From Streptococcus mitis (GTDB lineage Bacteria > Bacillota > Bacilli > Lactobacillales > Streptococcaceae), in NCBI RefSeq assembly GCF_946190375.1, contig NZ_CAMIAF010000010.1, positions 20,317 to 84,316 on the forward strand: 64,000 nt of DNA, written 5' to 3'. This document shows, piece by piece, positions 62,276 to 64,000 of this stretch. Both the position numbers and the translations under genes were made by a program. The first letter of the stretch is position 1. Each line of letters begins with the position of its first letter. The notes below the pieces were generated by a model that saw nothing but the letters and a program-made list of their open reading frames with translations, did no database searches and had not been told where the DNA came from.

Positions 62276-64000
62276 ATGAAAGATATTTTTAATAAACGTC
62301 AACGTTTTTCGATTCGAAAGTTTTCTGTTGGAGTGGCTTCTGTATTAATAGGAATTGCCTTGTTTACACCATCTCAGGGAGTACTTGCTTCTACGGAAAA
62401 TTCTCTACCTTCTGTGGAGAAAAGAGAAGCTGTGCAACCTATATCAGATAATCAAAATAATCCTTCTTCTGAGTTAGATACCAGAGATGTTCCAATAGGA
62501 TCTACAAGGACCACAGAACCCGGCAGACCTGGGGATAAGGAAAATAATAGCTTGACCACAAGGGATTTCGTGGCGGGTGAAGACAGATCAAGCACTCCAG
62601 CGGTGAGAGCAACATCAAATTCTTCCGAGGTTAAAAAGTATGAATTAACTGATGAGTATGCTAAGCAAATAAAAGCAGGAGTAATCGGTTCAGAAGGTAA
62701 TAAGCTTGACAGTTTGTTATTAAACGGCCCTCAGTTAAGTCCAGAAGCTTATACAGATGATGATTACTTGAAGGATAAAGAAGAACTTTACATTTATGAA
62801 AAAGGCGGGAAAAAGTATGTAGGTTATAATAGTCATCCCTTATTAGAAGATACTGATGGTGATGGTATTATTGACAGTAAAGAAAAGCCAGATGAAAAAT
62901 TAAAATGGAATGTAAGTGAGCGCGATATGATTATGTTCATGGAATTGTCCTACCGTGATGATAATTATATTGATAGAGTGCTGAATCATAAGAAACCCTT
63001 AACGGAATCAGAGTTATATAAAAAGAATGGTGACAGTAAACCACGTTACGAATATATGATGATGAATAAGGAATTGGGACCTTATTGGGAAAGGAAGAAA
63101 AGTTATCATACATCTAGCGGACTAGATGCTGTCTTGTATGAAACTAAGAGTGATTTCTCATATTTACCAAATGGAACTGCACAAGTATTAGCGTTTCGTG
63201 GAACAAGTGATGCGAAAGATATAGGAGCTGATATAAGACTTGGAACAGGAAGCAATCCTCAGCAAGGGAAAGATGCAGAAAATATCATGCGTGAACTAGC
63301 CAAAGATAAGAGTATTACCAATCTTTATTTGACAGGCCATTCTTTAGGAGGATATTTAGTACAACGGGCAATGGTTGAAGCCTATCAGTTGGCATATTCT
63401 GACAGCAGAGTCATGTCTCCTAGAGAACAGTCAGCTTATAGAAACTTTTATAATAATGTATTAAAAAAAGGAACAACATTTAATGCTCCAAAAGTTGTGA
63501 CAAGTTTGGTTTCTGGCCGTGAATTTTGGCAGAAAGGTTTAGATAGCAAAAAAATAGCTAAGTCAGGGAAATTGACTCATTATATTGTTGATAATGATTC
63601 GACGATAAGAAAAGGTGTCAGCAATGATAGTGATGTTGTTATAAATGTTGGACGAACCAGTGGAGGTCATAGTTCACGTTCTTATTTTGAAGCCGATATG
63701 ATTAATAGACGATCAGAGTTTATATCTGGGAAACGAATTTCTCTAGATGGGACAGGTTATCAAGATAAAAAAATTACAACAGTTAAATCTGTAGAAAAAG
63801 TTGGAGAAACTGCTGTATATAGTAAACGCGGAGATGACATCATTAAGTCAACAACTGTGAGTATGAAAGATCCTGATACAGGACAGATTACTAAAAATAC
63901 ACTTGACGAAGTGTTCAAGAAAGATGGAGCTAAATCTAAGGTTGTGGTTACGCCAATACAGCCAAGTGTTCGTTATGAAAAAGACGCGACAAAAGCTAAA
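62276..64000 (+). CDS. YSIRK surface protein with lipase-type alpha/beta hydrolase domain (partial)
   Basis: 575 codons are visible and the frame is open at the window end. A YSIRK-type signal peptide (RFSIRKFSVGVASVLIGIALF) sends the protein to the septal secretion route. A Ser/Thr/Pro-rich spacer follows to about 120, then a calcium-binding-like loop DTDGDGIIDSKE at about 192-203. Next comes a lipase-like domain with Ser356 in the nucleophile elbow TGHSLGGYL, as in class 3 lipases and Mbeg1-like proteins. A sortase signal is expected past the edge. The start ATG has AGAAAGAAAG ahead. The substrate is unknown. Confidence 0.85.
   Translation, partial: MKDIFNKRQRFSIRKFSVGVASVLIGIALFTPSQGVLASTENSLPSVEKREAVQPISDNQNNPSSELDTRDVPIGSTRTTEPGRPGDKENNSLTTRDFVAGEDRSSTPAVRATSNSSEVKKYELTDEYAKQIKAGVIGSEGNKLDSLLLNGPQLSPEAYTDDDYLKDKEELYIYEKGGKKYVGYNSHPLLEDTDGDGIIDSKEKPDEKLKWNVSERDMIMFMELSYRDDNYIDRVLNHKKPLTESELYKKNGDSKPRYEYMMMNKELGPYWERKKSYHTSSGLDAVLYETKSDFSYLPNGTAQVLAFRGTSDAKDIGADIRLGTGSNPQQGKDAENIMRELAKDKSITNLYLTGHSLGGYLVQRAMVEAYQLAYSDSRVMSPREQSAYRNFYNNVLKKGTTFNAPKVVTSLVSGREFWQKGLDSKKIAKSGKLTHYIVDNDSTIRKGVSNDSDVVINVGRTSGGHSSRSYFEADMINRRSEFISGKRISLDGTGYQDKKITTVKSVEKVGETAVYSKRGDDIIKSTTVSMKDPDTGQITKNTLDEVFKKDGAKSKVVVTPIQPSVRYEKDATKAK

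Overview
The window looks like a chromosome segment of a mitis-group Streptococcus (S. pneumoniae, S. mitis or a close relative). The evidence is the set of BOX repeats (seven copies, boxA-boxC and boxA-boxB-boxC forms), an IS630-family element, the vex1-2-3/vncRS/fba locus, a PrtA-type cell-wall serine protease, murT-gatD, and AAGGAGG-type ribosome sites with extended TGnTATAAT promoters. It is mostly ordinary low-GC core genome with three accessory stretches. No CRISPR array, rRNA or prophage was seen; there is one tRNA.

Layout. (1) 1-8117 is a very AT-rich accessory block between two decayed IS630-type copies. It holds a frameshifted XRE antitoxin, a scrap of thiolase, a short MerR regulator, and then a compact operon: a minimal membrane-anchored subtilase (1903-2616), a 1210-residue secreted multi-repeat protein with a toxin-like C-terminus (2625-6257), a probable immunity protein 1 bp downstream (6259-6669), and a stub that repeats the start of the immunity gene (6682-6723). 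This looks like a polymorphic-toxin system with its own processing protease and is the best candidate for something undescribed. (2) 8238-31000 is core: plsC, a P-type ATPase, trmK and a Nif3 protein, an oxidoreductase, galE, a GtrB-like glycosyltransferase, ferredoxin, a LysM-like surface protein, cmk, a zinc-ribbon protein, an MFS transporter, truA-pdxK-ECF S component, pepQ, gatD/murT (lipid II amidation), an RclA-like reductase, cshA, codY-pncA and tRNA-Leu(AAG). (3) 31101-40494 is the vex ABC exporter, then a LysM/proline-repeat surface protein set between vex3 and the vncRS two-component system, then fba. (4) 40777-50664 is an ABC-2 exporter under a probable CcpA site, and prtA. (5) 51148-61771 is core: DUF3397, a radical SAM protein and mnmM, a CPA1 antiporter, a YihY protein, queA, nagB, rpsU, hprK-lgt and two small envelope proteins. 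(6) 62276 to the end is a YSIRK surface protein with a lipase-type domain, cut by the window edge.

Regulation. Seven genes have a -10 hexamer only 6-7 nt before the start codon and no ribosome site, so they are probably translated from leaderless mRNA. codY carries a CodY box. nagB carries a NagR/DasR-type operator between -35 and -10 and a cre-like site just upstream. The ABC-2 exporter promoter overlaps a cre-like site. Four hairpins built on the same AAAACGCATAGTATCAGG-like arm act as terminators. The ends of the IS630 copy resemble the ends of the BOX elements and both sit on TA, which fits BOX being moved in trans by such a transposase.
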